Assembly: GCF_010501095.1 (NCBI RefSeq)
Contig: NZ_QVMP01000011.1
Coordinates: forward strand, 1-64,000
Direction: 5' to 3'
Source: Dysgonomonas sp. 520
GTDB lineage: Bacteria; Bacteroidota; Bacteroidia; Bacteroidales; Dysgonomonadaceae
DNA length: 64,000 nt
The notes beneath the pieces are model-generated. The model was not told the DNA's origin. It did no database searches and saw nothing but the letters and a program-made list of their open reading frames with translations. A program made the translations under genes and the position numbers. Positions 37,388 through 46,706 of the stretch are shown one piece after another; the first letter of the stretch is position 1, and each line of letters starts with the position of its first letter.

Positions 37388-38599
37388 ATGAAAACTAACC
37401 TTATTTTTACGTTGTTAATCTCCTATGCGTTTTTTGCATCTTGCAACAAAACTCAACAAGAAGATTATAATTGGTTGGCTAACGCCATTGAAGTGAGCAG
37501 TTCGCAACTTCGACTAACATCAGAAGAAATTGCCGATTCGACAAAATTCCCCAGATCCATAAAAAACGGAGAGCGCAGACTCGAAGATCTGTACGATTGG
37601 ACAAGCGGTTTTTTCCCCGGCAGTTTGTGGTACGAATACGAACTGACAGGTGATAAATACTTCGAAACACAAGCATCGAAATTCACAAATCTTTTGCACG
37701 ACCTGAAAGATTATAAAGGAACGCACGACTTGGGTTTCATGGTATTTTGCAGTTATGGAAATGCCGAAAGACTAAGTCCTAACGATAGCATCAAGCAAGT
37801 ATTGATAGAAAGTGCCGAAAGTCTGGCTAGCCGTTACAACGATACCATCAAGGCAATTCGTTCGTGGGATTTCGGAGATTGGAGCTATCCCGTAATCATA
37901 GACAATATGATGAACCTGAAACTTCTTTTCTATGCCAGCGATATATCGAAGAACGAAAAATTCAGAAATATTGCTATCCAGCACGCAAATACTACGATGA
38001 AAAACCATTTCAGGGATAATTACTCATCCTATCATGTAATCAGTTACCTGCCTGTAACAGGAGCGGTGGAATCGAAAGGAACATTTCAGGGATATTCCGA
38101 CAATTCGTCTTGGGCAAGAGGTCAGGCTTGGGGATTGTATGGATACACTGAATGCTTTGAGGAAACAAAAGACAAGCGATATCTTGATTTCGCAATCAAA
38201 ATTGCCGATTACATCATGAAAAGTGTAAAGACAGAAGACCTTATACCCTATTGGGACTATAATGCACCCGATATACCCAATGCACCGAGAGACGCTTCGG
38301 CAGCGGCCGTTACCTGTGCAGCATTGTTAGACCTAAGCACATTGGTTGAAAATGGCGACGAATATTTCAAATATGCCGAAACCATTCTTAAAAACCTGTC
38401 AAGTGATAAATATCTGGCGAAGATTGGCGAAAATCAAGGTTTCATCCTGATGCACTCGGTAGGTCATCTGCCGGCAGATTCTGAAATTGATACGCCCCTC
38501 AATTATGCCGACTATTATTATCTTGAGTCAATAAAAAGATACGCCGCTATAAAAGGAATAGATACTAAAAAACTGGTTGCTGAAAATAAAGCTAGATAA
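37388..38599 (+). CDS. GH88 unsaturated glucuronyl hydrolase (GAG locus copy)
   Basis: A 403-residue lipoprotein-type secreted enzyme (signal ending FFASC with lipobox Cys near 19). It removes the 4,5-unsaturated uronic acid that lyases leave at the non-reducing end of disaccharides. The alpha6/alpha6 barrel has the family motifs LYDWTSGFFPGSLWYEYE, HDLGFMVFCSYG with Asp114, RSWDFGDW and VIIDNMMNL with Asp172; Asp114 and Asp172 correspond to the two catalytic aspartates of the family. It is first of a probable operon with PL12 and PL8. A second GH88 lies at 55873-57129. Confidence 0.92.
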   Translation: MKTNLIFTLLISYAFFASCNKTQQEDYNWLANAIEVSSSQLRLTSEEIADSTKFPRSIKNGERRLEDLYDWTSGFFPGSLWYEYELTGDKYFETQASKFTNLLHDLKDYKGTHDLGFMVFCSYGNAERLSPNDSIKQVLIESAESLASRYNDTIKAIRSWDFGDWSYPVIIDNMMNLKLLFYASDISKNEKFRNIAIQHANTTMKNHFRDNYSSYHVISYLPVTGAVESKGTFQGYSDNSSWARGQAWGLYGYTECFEETKDKRYLDFAIKIADYIMKSVKTEDLIPYWDYNAPDIPNAPRDASAAAVTCAALLDLSTLVENGDEYFKYAETILKNLSSDKYLAKIGENQGFILMHSVGHLPADSEIDTPLNYADYYYLESIKRYAAIKGIDTKKLVAENKAR

Positions 38600-38639
38600 G
38601 TTAAATAATTAGTTAAAAAAAAGATATATAAATCATACC

Positions 38640-40613
38640 ATGAATAATATCACAAAATATATACTGATAGCCTTCTGCCTGTTTGTTTCGGGAACAGTGA
38701 ATGCTCAGGAATTAAACAAAGAGGCTTTAAATCTGGTCAATCTGGACTATAAAGGGTTGGAAAAAGTAAAAGCATTACACAGCGAAGGTAAGGATAAAGA
38801 AGCAATGAAAGAGTTGCTGAACTACTACCGTAGCAGGAAAGATGTTAAGCATCCCGATATAGACCTGACCAGAGTCAGGATTTCGAAAGGCGACCAGAAA
38901 ATGGCGGATGAAGCACTTGAACATAAATTCTTTTCGCACAAAGGATATCAGCCATCATACTTTTATGGTGATGATATCGATTGGACATACTGGCCTGTAC
39001 AAGACAATGAGCTTCGCTGGCAATTGCACCGCCATAAGTGGTTTGGTCCGATGGGAAAAGCTTATCAGGTGTCGAAAGATGAAAAATATGCCAAAGAATG
39101 GGCATTTCAATACATGGATTGGATCAAGAAAAATCCATTGTTGGATAGAAAAACTGCAACCTCTGCCCAACGTGAAAACATGCGCTTTGCATGGAGGCCG
39201 TTGGAAGTGAGTCACCGTTTGCAAGATCAGACAGGACAATTCCTGTATTTCGTAAAATCGCCACATTTTACACCTGAGTTTTTGAGCCAGTTTTTGGTTA
39301 ACTACCACAAACATGCGCAACATATACTTGCCAACTATTCCGATCAGGGCAACCACTTGTTGTTCGAAGCTCAACGTGTTCTTGCGGCAGGAGCATTTTT
39401 CCCAGAACTTAAAGATGCCTCCACCTGGAGAAAAAGCGGTATAGGCGTATTGAACGAAGAAGTAGATGTTCAGGTGTATAGCGATGGCGGGCAATTCGAA
39501 CTCGATCCTCACTATCATTTGGCTGCAATCAATATTTTCTACAAAGCCATTCAGATTGCCGATGTAGGTGGTTTCAGAAGCGAGTTTCCTAAAAAATATC
39601 TGGATACGGTTGAAAAAATGATCGTTTTCTATTTCAATATATGTTTCCCCGATTATTCTAATCCTTGCTTCAGCGATGCAAAGGCTACAAAAAAGGAGGA
39701 GATGGTGAAGCACTATAAAAACTGGTCGAAGGTGTTCCCCGATAACGAACAAATAAAATATTTTGCCACGGAAGGTAAAAAAGGACAATTGCCTGAAAAC
39801 CTGACTGAAGCATTCAAAACATCAGGGTTCTACACTTTCAGAAATTCATGGGCTAACGATGCTACGGTTATGATCCTCAAAGCAGGCCCTCCCGGGTTCT
39901 GGCACTGTCAGCCCGATAACGGAACATTCGAATTATGGATCAAAGGACGTGATTTCTTCACAGATTCAGGAAGCTATGTATATGCGGGTAGTGAAGAAGT
40001 GAACAAACAACGCGATTGGTTCAGGCAAACAATGGTTCACAATACTCTGACGTTGGATAACAAAAACATTGAAACAGCTGATACTAAATGTTTACTTTGG
40101 GAGAAAAAAGACAATGCTGAAATACTTGTCGTTGAAAATCCGAGTTACAAAGATCTGAAACACCGCCGTTCTGTATTTTTTGTCGATAATAAATTCTTTG
40201 TTGTTGTAGATCAGGCAATCGGTTCTGCAACAGGCGACGTTGCCATACACTATCAATTATGTGCAGGAAAAGCCGATATAAATCATAAGAACTTCTCTGC
40301 CACAACAACTTTCGGCGACAAAAACAACATTATTCTTCAATGCTTTGGAGAAAAAACCATGACTATGAAAGACGAAGAAGGTTGGATGTCTACCGACTAC
40401 AGAAAGAAAGAGGAACGCCCTGCGTTTGCTTTCAATGTCGATAAAAAAGCGGGACAGAATGTACGTTATGTGACAGTCATTTATCCTGTTGCAGACAGAA
40501 CTTCTGCTCCGAAAATGAAAGCTGCCATAAAAAGCTCTGCCACTGATATGAGCAAGATGAATGTTGAAGTAAAAATTGGCGGTAAAACCTACAATTTGGC
40601 ATACAAGCTATAA
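38640..40613 (+). CDS. Heparinase II/III-family lyase (PL12), heparan sulfate lyase
   Basis: A 657-residue secreted lyase with signal peptide (ending VNAQ). An N-terminal alpha/alpha toroid (~30-380) includes DNELRWQLHRHKWF, SDQGNHLLFEAQRVLAAG and GQFELDPHYHLAAINIF. The C-terminal beta-sandwich has GPPGFWHCQPDNGTFELWI with the catalytic-type histidine and MVHNTLTLD. This is the heparinase III (PL12) layout, close to the heparan lyase of the B. thetaiotaomicron heparin locus. It cleaves low-sulfate heparan by beta-elimination, giving the unsaturated ends used by GH88 40 nt upstream. Confidence 0.9.
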   Translation: MNNITKYILIAFCLFVSGTVNAQELNKEALNLVNLDYKGLEKVKALHSEGKDKEAMKELLNYYRSRKDVKHPDIDLTRVRISKGDQKMADEALEHKFFSHKGYQPSYFYGDDIDWTYWPVQDNELRWQLHRHKWFGPMGKAYQVSKDEKYAKEWAFQYMDWIKKNPLLDRKTATSAQRENMRFAWRPLEVSHRLQDQTGQFLYFVKSPHFTPEFLSQFLVNYHKHAQHILANYSDQGNHLLFEAQRVLAAGAFFPELKDASTWRKSGIGVLNEEVDVQVYSDGGQFELDPHYHLAAINIFYKAIQIADVGGFRSEFPKKYLDTVEKMIVFYFNICFPDYSNPCFSDAKATKKEEMVKHYKNWSKVFPDNEQIKYFATEGKKGQLPENLTEAFKTSGFYTFRNSWANDATVMILKAGPPGFWHCQPDNGTFELWIKGRDFFTDSGSYVYAGSEEVNKQRDWFRQTMVHNTLTLDNKNIETADTKCLLWEKKDNAEILVVENPSYKDLKHRRSVFFVDNKFFVVVDQAIGSATGDVAIHYQLCAGKADINHKNFSATTTFGDKNNIILQCFGEKTMTMKDEEGWMSTDYRKKEERPAFAFNVDKKAGQNVRYVTVIYPVADRTSAPKMKAAIKSSATDMSKMNVEVKIGGKTYNLAYKL

Positions 40614-40726
40614 ACACCTCACTGCAGGGTGAATTAAAAAATATTGACACCTTATTCTGAATGTCCTTCTCCTTTTTTGGGGGAGGACGTGAGGGGGTGT
40701 CGAATCTACTTAAACAAAGACATACC

Positions 40727-43700
40727 ATGAATAATAAACGAATAATTTACATACTTTTGTTTTCCGTTCTTCCATTTCTCAATGGTTTGGCACAAAACGT
40801 CTATTCGTTCGAAAACGGTACTGTTCCGGATGAATTTTCTGCTACGAACGGAAGCCTGTCTGTCAGTGATTATAAATCGAAACTGGGAGACAAATCGTTG
40901 GTATGGAATTGGAACAGTAACAGTGTACTGACGGTTAATAATCCTGCAAACCTCTCGGCTTCGAGCCAGATAGACGACGGAGGAATTACCGTTTGGATAT
41001 ACAATTCGACCAGATCGGACAAATCCCTGAAATTTTCGTTCACCGACAGTGCCGACGAAGAAAAATGCTCTATAAATTTCAAACTTGACTTTGAAGGATG
41101 GCGATGCTTGTGGGCGATATTCAGATACGACATGGGTTTCAATAAGAAGACCGCAACACTGCAAAAAATGAAAGTGTATGCCCCATCTTCTTCAAACGGG
41201 ACTTTTTACATTGATTTCCTCGAATTCTCCAACAAAGTATCATGGGAAAGGATTTCAGATTTTCAGTACAATCTGAAACAAACCAATTCAAACATCATCA
41301 GTTTTCTTGATATACGCAATACACCTGCTCCATCTCTTGTTGAACCATCAGCAGAACAAAAAACCGCATTTTCAACAATAGAGACACGCCTCGATAATTG
41401 GTATCTGGGAACAGGAAAATATGTGTCTAATCAGGCATACAAACTACGTGAACAAAGTTTTAATACTTATATCAAAAATGCCAAAAACAAGATCGGCAAT
41501 CTCAATCTCACAAAACAATCTGACGGTACTGTGAAAGGTACAGGCTTATTCCCGGTAAGTTATCATGGCACAAAAGTGGATGGAGTCAATATTACAACAT
41601 TCCGAAACATAAACGAAACATACCTTATCCAACTAGCATACGACTATCGACGTACAGGAAATGAGACAAGCCTCGAAACCATGCAAAATATATACGATTG
41701 GTATTACAATCAGGGTTGGGCAGACGGAAGCGGATTGGGGTCGCTTCGTTTCGAGATGTTACGTAGTGCTGGATTTTATCACTCTGTATATTTATTGAAA
41801 AATAACTTGGGGAGCGACGAGCGTTTCAGCCATTTGATGGATGCTATCAGTTGGTTTGCAATGTTCGGAACGGCCTATTCAACGCCTTCTACTCCGGGCG
41901 AGTTGGCAGACTACCTGCGCACATTGGCTATGCCGAAACTTTTCTATGCATTGACCATTAAAGATGAAGCGCAACGAAATACGGCTTTGTTGTCTTATCA
42001 ATCTTATATGAAAAATGCTCTGGGTAAAGCACCCGGATTTAAAGGGACTATGAAGCCTGACTACTCAGGTTATCATCACAATGGACCTTATTACAGCGCA
42101 TATTATCCCGATGCTCTATATGCAGGGTGTTTGATATATTATCTTTTGCACGATACGCCTTATTCGTTAGGTGAAGAAGTGTACAATGATCTGAAACAAG
42201 CTCTGTTGACGTTTCGTTTCCTTAGTGGAGAATTCAATGTTCCGGGAGCTATTACAGGACGATTTCCCAAACAACAAACTGTTGTACAACAACTACTTCC
42301 TGCTTTTGCCTATCTTGGCTTGTCTACCCCTACCCCGGACTCTGAACTGCAATCTGCATTCAAACGTTTGTGGAAACCTACACAAGAACCAATGTTGTCT
42401 TATATAAAGAAAGTGCAAACAGATATTTGCATGTCGAATACATTGGGAGAGATAGAATTGCTATTGGAGTTCGACGCACTAAGCGGTATAGCCGAGGAAA
42501 ATCCGAGTGGAACTCTTTTCATGCCATATTCGGGATTAATGATTGCACGACAACCGGCGTGGATGATTACTGCAAAAGGATTCAGTAAATATATATGGGA
42601 TTATGAAAGTTCGACAACCGAAAATATTTATGGTCGCTATTTAAGTTACGGGCATTTGGAGTTTACCGACTTGGAAAATAAAAATTCCAGCTATAATCCA
42701 TCCAACCCCGACTGGAACTGGAATCATATTCCCGGAACAACAAGCAAATATTTGTCGTATACAAATCTGGATTTCAACAAGACTAACGGCAAACACCGCA
42801 ACTTGTCCGATATGACATTTTTGGGAGGGATCGCACTGAATGGAAATTGTGCTATGTTTACCAATCAGCTTCACGACAATGCCATAGACAACAGCTTTTA
42901 TGCCAATAAATCGGTCTTCGTTTTCGATAATATAATTTATTGCATGGGCAGTAATATAAACAGTCGCAGTACAACTACGCCTGTTTACACCACACTTTTC
43001 CAGAATACGCTGAAAACAGGATTCAACTCCGTTTACATCAATGATACGGAATACACTACCGACTTGACAGATGTGAAAAATCCGACAATCAAAGACAACT
43101 ACGGCAATGTTTTCATCGTTCACGACGGTTATGCAACTATCAAGAAAAACAATACGGCTATGCTGGCATATCTGGATCATGGGAAAGTAGTTTCCGATAA
43201 ACAATATACATACTCATGGTTGATGAAGCCTACAGATGAGCAGGTTTCGGATTATAAAAATAATCTTCCGATAGAGATTTTGTCACAAAACTCAACGGCG
43301 CATGCCATATTCAATTCAGCAACACAAACACTTGCCCTATCTGTTTTCAATGTGGAGAATCCGGTAAATATCCGTCAGGTATATAGCGTAAATAAGCCTA
43401 TGATGGTCATGGTGAAGGAAAATCCGAGCGGAAGCGTCGATATAGCATTTTCCGATCCCGATATGAACAGAGACAGTGCCTCAAGAGGAGATGACGTTTC
43501 GCCTTCCGTTGCCGATCAGTATGGAAAAAAATCGCAATTAGAGGTGGTTTTAAATGGAAAATTTGAAAAAAGAGGTGGCGATGACGGAATATCTGTGACC
43601 ATAGAAGGAGAAAAGACAAAACTTGTATATCCTGCTGGTCATGACGGACAAACATACAGGGTGAAACTGGCTTTGGAGGGTTCGTCTATTGACAACTTAG

Positions 43701-43933
43701 AGCAGGACACAAAAGGCTTTTCTATCAGGGAATATGACGGTAATTTATTAATAAACTCCGAAAATAACGAAAGTTTCGATTTCAATATTTTCGATCTGAC
43801 AGGAAAAAAAATAATCTCAGGTTTCAATAACTATGAAACTGTAAAAGTATCAAAATCGAATCTACCTGCCGGTATGCTGATCATCAGAGTTAACGATGAA
43901 AAAAGGAAAAATAATTTTAAACTAATCAATTAA
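40727..43933 (+). CDS. PL8 family lyase, chondroitin sulfate ABC lyase-like, with T9SS tail
   Basis: 1068 residues from the ATG at 40727; the frame is open 22 codons further up, but a signal peptide (IYILLFSVLPFLNGLAQ) fixes this start. Domains: an N-terminal carbohydrate-binding jelly roll (~25-175, VYSFENGTVPDEFSA), an alpha/alpha toroid (~200-580) with HHNGPYYSAYYPDALYAGC at 450-468, GAITGRFPKQ and LGEIELLLEFDAL, then the PL8 beta-sandwich domains, and a type IX sorting tail (FNIFDLTGKKIISGFN...PAGMLIIRV). It degrades chondroitin, dermatan or hyaluronan by elimination. A PL8 inside a heparan-type locus broadens the substrate range. Confidence 0.85.
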   Translation: MNNKRIIYILLFSVLPFLNGLAQNVYSFENGTVPDEFSATNGSLSVSDYKSKLGDKSLVWNWNSNSVLTVNNPANLSASSQIDDGGITVWIYNSTRSDKSLKFSFTDSADEEKCSINFKLDFEGWRCLWAIFRYDMGFNKKTATLQKMKVYAPSSSNGTFYIDFLEFSNKVSWERISDFQYNLKQTNSNIISFLDIRNTPAPSLVEPSAEQKTAFSTIETRLDNWYLGTGKYVSNQAYKLREQSFNTYIKNAKNKIGNLNLTKQSDGTVKGTGLFPVSYHGTKVDGVNITTFRNINETYLIQLAYDYRRTGNETSLETMQNIYDWYYNQGWADGSGLGSLRFEMLRSAGFYHSVYLLKNNLGSDERFSHLMDAISWFAMFGTAYSTPSTPGELADYLRTLAMPKLFYALTIKDEAQRNTALLSYQSYMKNALGKAPGFKGTMKPDYSGYHHNGPYYSAYYPDALYAGCLIYYLLHDTPYSLGEEVYNDLKQALLTFRFLSGEFNVPGAITGRFPKQQTVVQQLLPAFAYLGLSTPTPDSELQSAFKRLWKPTQEPMLSYIKKVQTDICMSNTLGEIELLLEFDALSGIAEENPSGTLFMPYSGLMIARQPAWMITAKGFSKYIWDYESSTTENIYGRYLSYGHLEFTDLENKNSSYNPSNPDWNWNHIPGTTSKYLSYTNLDFNKTNGKHRNLSDMTFLGGIALNGNCAMFTNQLHDNAIDNSFYANKSVFVFDNIIYCMGSNINSRSTTTPVYTTLFQNTLKTGFNSVYINDTEYTTDLTDVKNPTIKDNYGNVFIVHDGYATIKKNNTAMLAYLDHGKVVSDKQYTYSWLMKPTDEQVSDYKNNLPIEILSQNSTAHAIFNSATQTLALSVFNVENPVNIRQVYSVNKPMMVMVKENPSGSVDIAFSDPDMNRDSASRGDDVSPSVADQYGKKSQLEVVLNGKFEKRGGDDGISVTIEGEKTKLVYPAGHDGQTYRVKLALEGSSIDNLEQDTKGFSIREYDGNLLINSENNESFDFNIFDLTGKKIISGFNNYETVKVSKSNLPAGMLIIRVNDEKRKNNFKLIN

Positions 43934-43938
43934 ACTTT

Positions 43939-45564
43939 ATGAATAAAAAATATTTTCTTAAAGGAATAGGATTGGCGTGTGTCGCCTTTGCCCTGTTCTC
44001 ATGCAATCAAGATAAAAACGAAAAATTCGATAAACCCGAATCAACAGGTTTAAATGTATATTGGGGCGATTTACACAATCATTGCAACCTGACATACGGG
44101 CACGGAGATATGCGCAGTGCTTTCGAAGCAGCCAAAGGACAACTCGATTTCGTATCTGTAACTCCTCATGCCATGTGGCCGGATATTCCGGGAAGAAACG
44201 ACCCTCGCTTGCAGTGGGTAATAGACTATCACGTAGGAGCTTTTGAGCGGCTGCGCAAAGGAGGTTGGGACGAGTATGTGAAAATGACCAACGAATACAA
44301 TAAAGAAGGAGAATTCCTTACTTTCCTTGGTTACGAGTGTCACAGCATGCAGCATGGCGACCATGTTGTAATGAATTATGATCTTGATGCGCCTCTTTTG
44401 GAAGGTAGTTCTGTTGAAGATTTGAAAAAACAATTGAAAGGAAAAAAGGCGTTCATCACTCCTCATCACATGGGATATCAGGAGGGGTTCAGAGGGTATA
44501 ACTGGGACTTCTTCACAGAAGGAGATCAAACCCCGTTTGTTGAAATGTATTCCCGTCACGGATTGGCAGAATCAGACCAAGGCGATTACAACTATCTGCA
44601 CGATATGGGTCCTCGACGTTGGGAAGGCTCTATACAATATGGGTTGGATCAGGGACATAAGTTCGGCATTATCGGTTCCACAGACCAACATGCAGGCTAT
44701 CCGGGAAGTTTCGGCGACGGTCGTGTAGCCGTGCTTGCACCTTCACTTACTCGAGAAGCAATTTGGGAAGCATTGAAAAACAGACATGTATATTGTTCTA
44801 CGGGAGATAAAATTCTGATTGATTTCCGTCTCAACAATGCCATTATGGGTGATGTGGTGAAAGGAAAAGAGCGCAAGATATATGTAAATGTTGATGCTCA
44901 AAGCTCCATTGATTATGTGGACATCGTGAAAAACGGAAAAACACTTAAACGGATAAGTGGACCTCTTACTCCTATTGTGCCAGAGGGTGATGTGGTTAGA
45001 TGTAAAATAAGGGTCGAATTCGGGTGGAACAGAGAAGAATCGCCGGTTAAGTGGCTTGGTAATCTTTCCATTACCGATGGTAAGATTAACGATGCAATTC
45101 CTTGTTTCCGTGGTGCTGCTTACACTTCTCCGCAAGAAAAAGACCTGAAAGGCGGTCACGATGAGTTTAAGACAAACGTGAACAAGATACTGAGCAAAAC
45201 AGATAAAAAAGTTGATCTGGAAATGTATTCTACCAAAAACCCGAATACAACAACAGCAGCAATGCAAGGTGTTGTTCTGGATTTGACTATGCCTAAGAAT
45301 GCGAAAATAGTGGCTGAATTTAACGGTGAAAAATTTGAACATACATTGGAGGAATTATTGAATGGTTCTAAGGCTCATTTCATGGTGGGATGGTTAAGCG
45401 AATCCATCCTGTTCAACCGTGCTATGCCCGAATCGGCTTTCCTTGTGGAAGAATACGTTGTTGACAATACACCTGAAAAAGATACCGACTATTATTATGT
45501 CAGAGTACGTCAACGCGACCAGCAATGGGCATGGAGTACTCCGATATGGGTAGAAAAGCAATAA
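43939..45564 (+). CDS. DUF3604 lipoprotein (PHP-like metallohydrolase), function unknown
   Basis: A 541-residue lipoprotein with signal ending ALFSC (Cys22). DUF3604 features: VYWGDLHNHCNLTYGHGDMRSAF (first metal cluster), SVTPHAMWPDI, FLTFLGYECHSMQHGDHVV, FITPHHMGYQ, YSRHGLAE, IIGSTDQHAGYPG and GDGRVAVLAPSLTREAIWEALKNRHVYCSTGDKI, which is the layout of PHP-type metal-dependent hydrolases. A C-terminal beta domain follows. Start is 6 nt after the PL8 stop, so it is co-expressed with it. A role in glycosaminoglycan processing is implied by context, but the reaction is not known to me. Confidence 0.82.
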   Translation: MNKKYFLKGIGLACVAFALFSCNQDKNEKFDKPESTGLNVYWGDLHNHCNLTYGHGDMRSAFEAAKGQLDFVSVTPHAMWPDIPGRNDPRLQWVIDYHVGAFERLRKGGWDEYVKMTNEYNKEGEFLTFLGYECHSMQHGDHVVMNYDLDAPLLEGSSVEDLKKQLKGKKAFITPHHMGYQEGFRGYNWDFFTEGDQTPFVEMYSRHGLAESDQGDYNYLHDMGPRRWEGSIQYGLDQGHKFGIIGSTDQHAGYPGSFGDGRVAVLAPSLTREAIWEALKNRHVYCSTGDKILIDFRLNNAIMGDVVKGKERKIYVNVDAQSSIDYVDIVKNGKTLKRISGPLTPIVPEGDVVRCKIRVEFGWNREESPVKWLGNLSITDGKINDAIPCFRGAAYTSPQEKDLKGGHDEFKTNVNKILSKTDKKVDLEMYSTKNPNTTTAAMQGVVLDLTMPKNAKIVAEFNGEKFEHTLEELLNGSKAHFMVGWLSESILFNRAMPESAFLVEEYVVDNTPEKDTDYYYVRVRQRDQQWAWSTPIWVEKQ

Positions 45565-45634
45565 ATGTAAATCCTGTAAATTCAGAGTCATCAGTGTTCC
45601 ATTTTCGTCTTTTAAAATAATACTAAACTATAGA

Positions 45635-46585
45635 ATGATTATAAAATATGCAATTGGTATTGACTTGGGCGGAACGTCCATAAAATACTCACTAATCTGT
45701 CACAATGGAGAGTTTGCCTTAACGGGCAAACTTCCTTCATGTGCCAATGTCTCTGCTCAGGCTGTGATAGGGCAATTGATTACTGCTATCAATATCTGCA
45801 AGCAATTTGCAGAAGAAAATGACATGGCTATACAAGGTGTCGGTATCGGCACTCCCGGAATTGTGGACGACAGTAACCGTATCATAATAGGAGGAGCAGA
45901 AAATATTGTTGGATGGGAAAACGTATTTTTGTCCGACATTTTGGAAAAGGAAATTAATCTTCCTGTAACCATTGGTAATGATGCCAACCTGATGGGATTG
46001 GGTGAAACTTATTATGGGGCAGGAATCGGATATAAGAATATTGTATTCATAACGGTAGGTACCGGCATTGGTGGTGCTGTTGTTATTGACGGAAAGCTAT
46101 TCAACGGGTTCGATAACCGGGGAACGGAACTCGGTCACACGCCACTCATTGCGAACGGAAAACCCTGTATGTGCGGATCGGTAGGTTGTTTGGAGGCTTA
46201 TGCGTCAACGGTTGCCCTTATCGAACGATACATCGAACGAGCAAAAGAAAAAAATATTTTACTTGACAATACTCCTGAAATAAATGGTGAATATATTATT
46301 ACTAAATTCAAGGCAAATGACAGCATTGCCGTAGAAGTATTGGAAGAACATTGCCGTCTTTTGGGACATGGTATAGCAGGATTTGTCAATATATTCAGTC
46401 CTCAGCGTATCATCATTGGTGGAGGTTTGCCCGAATCGGGAGATTTTTACATTGAAAAAGTGAAAAAATATGCCTCAAAATACTGGCTTTCTGCTTGTGC
46501 CGAGAATACAGAGATAGTTGCCGCAAAACTGGGCAACAAAGCCGGAACTATGGGTGCCGGGCAGTTGGTATTGTCTGGTATTTAG
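45635..46585 (+). CDS. ROK-family sugar kinase
   Basis: A cytoplasmic 316-residue kinase with the ROK pattern: IGIDLGGTSIKYSLI (phosphate loop), GIGTPGIVDD, VTIGNDANLMGLGETYYGAG (catalytic Asp), TVGTGIGGAVVIDG, ELGHTPLIANGKPC and the zinc motif CMCGSVGCLEAYAS. In a glycosaminoglycan locus the likely substrate is N-acetylglucosamine, glucosamine or N-acetylgalactosamine released by the upstream enzymes. This fits the ROK kinase seen in the B. thetaiotaomicron heparin locus. Stop is TAG. Confidence 0.85.
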   Translation: MIIKYAIGIDLGGTSIKYSLICHNGEFALTGKLPSCANVSAQAVIGQLITAINICKQFAEENDMAIQGVGIGTPGIVDDSNRIIIGGAENIVGWENVFLSDILEKEINLPVTIGNDANLMGLGETYYGAGIGYKNIVFITVGTGIGGAVVIDGKLFNGFDNRGTELGHTPLIANGKPCMCGSVGCLEAYASTVALIERYIERAKEKNILLDNTPEINGEYIITKFKANDSIAVEVLEEHCRLLGHGIAGFVNIFSPQRIIIGGGLPESGDFYIEKVKKYASKYWLSACAENTEIVAAKLGNKAGTMGAGQLVLSGI

Positions 46586-46590
46586 TTTCT

Positions 46591-46661
46591 TGTCATTCTG
46601 AGAGTATAGAAAAATCTATATTCTAAAGAGAACAGATGCTTCACTAATATTCAGCATGACA
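46591..46661. repeat. Degenerate palindromic intergenic element
   Basis: TGTCATTCTGA at 46591-46601 and TCAGCATGACA at 46651-46661 are inverted copies (10 of 11). Inside, ATCT (46614-46617) and AGAT (46634-46637) repeat the symmetry. It looks like a decayed member of the 'TGTCATTCTGA...TCAGCATGACA' palindromes scattered in many Bacteroidetes genomes. Confidence 0.55.
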
Positions 46662-46706
46662 GAACAATATATCAAATAAAAGATAGTAATTAAAAAAATA
46701 CCTGTA

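Noticed and set aside
38955-39788. 277-codon open frame antisense to the PL12 gene
   Set aside because: It lies wholly inside a well-supported lyase gene, has no family motifs and has odd Cys/Phe/His-rich composition; it is a shadow of the coding strand.
40640-40726. C/G-rich imperfect inverted repeat (TCCTTCTCC / GGGGGAGGA) before the PL8 gene
   Set aside because: The arms pair poorly and no T-tail follows. It resembles common intergenic Bacteroidetes sequence but is too weak to annotate.
44743-45342. 199-codon open frame antisense to the DUF3604 gene
   Set aside because: Same reason: coding-strand shadow, no signal peptide or motif.
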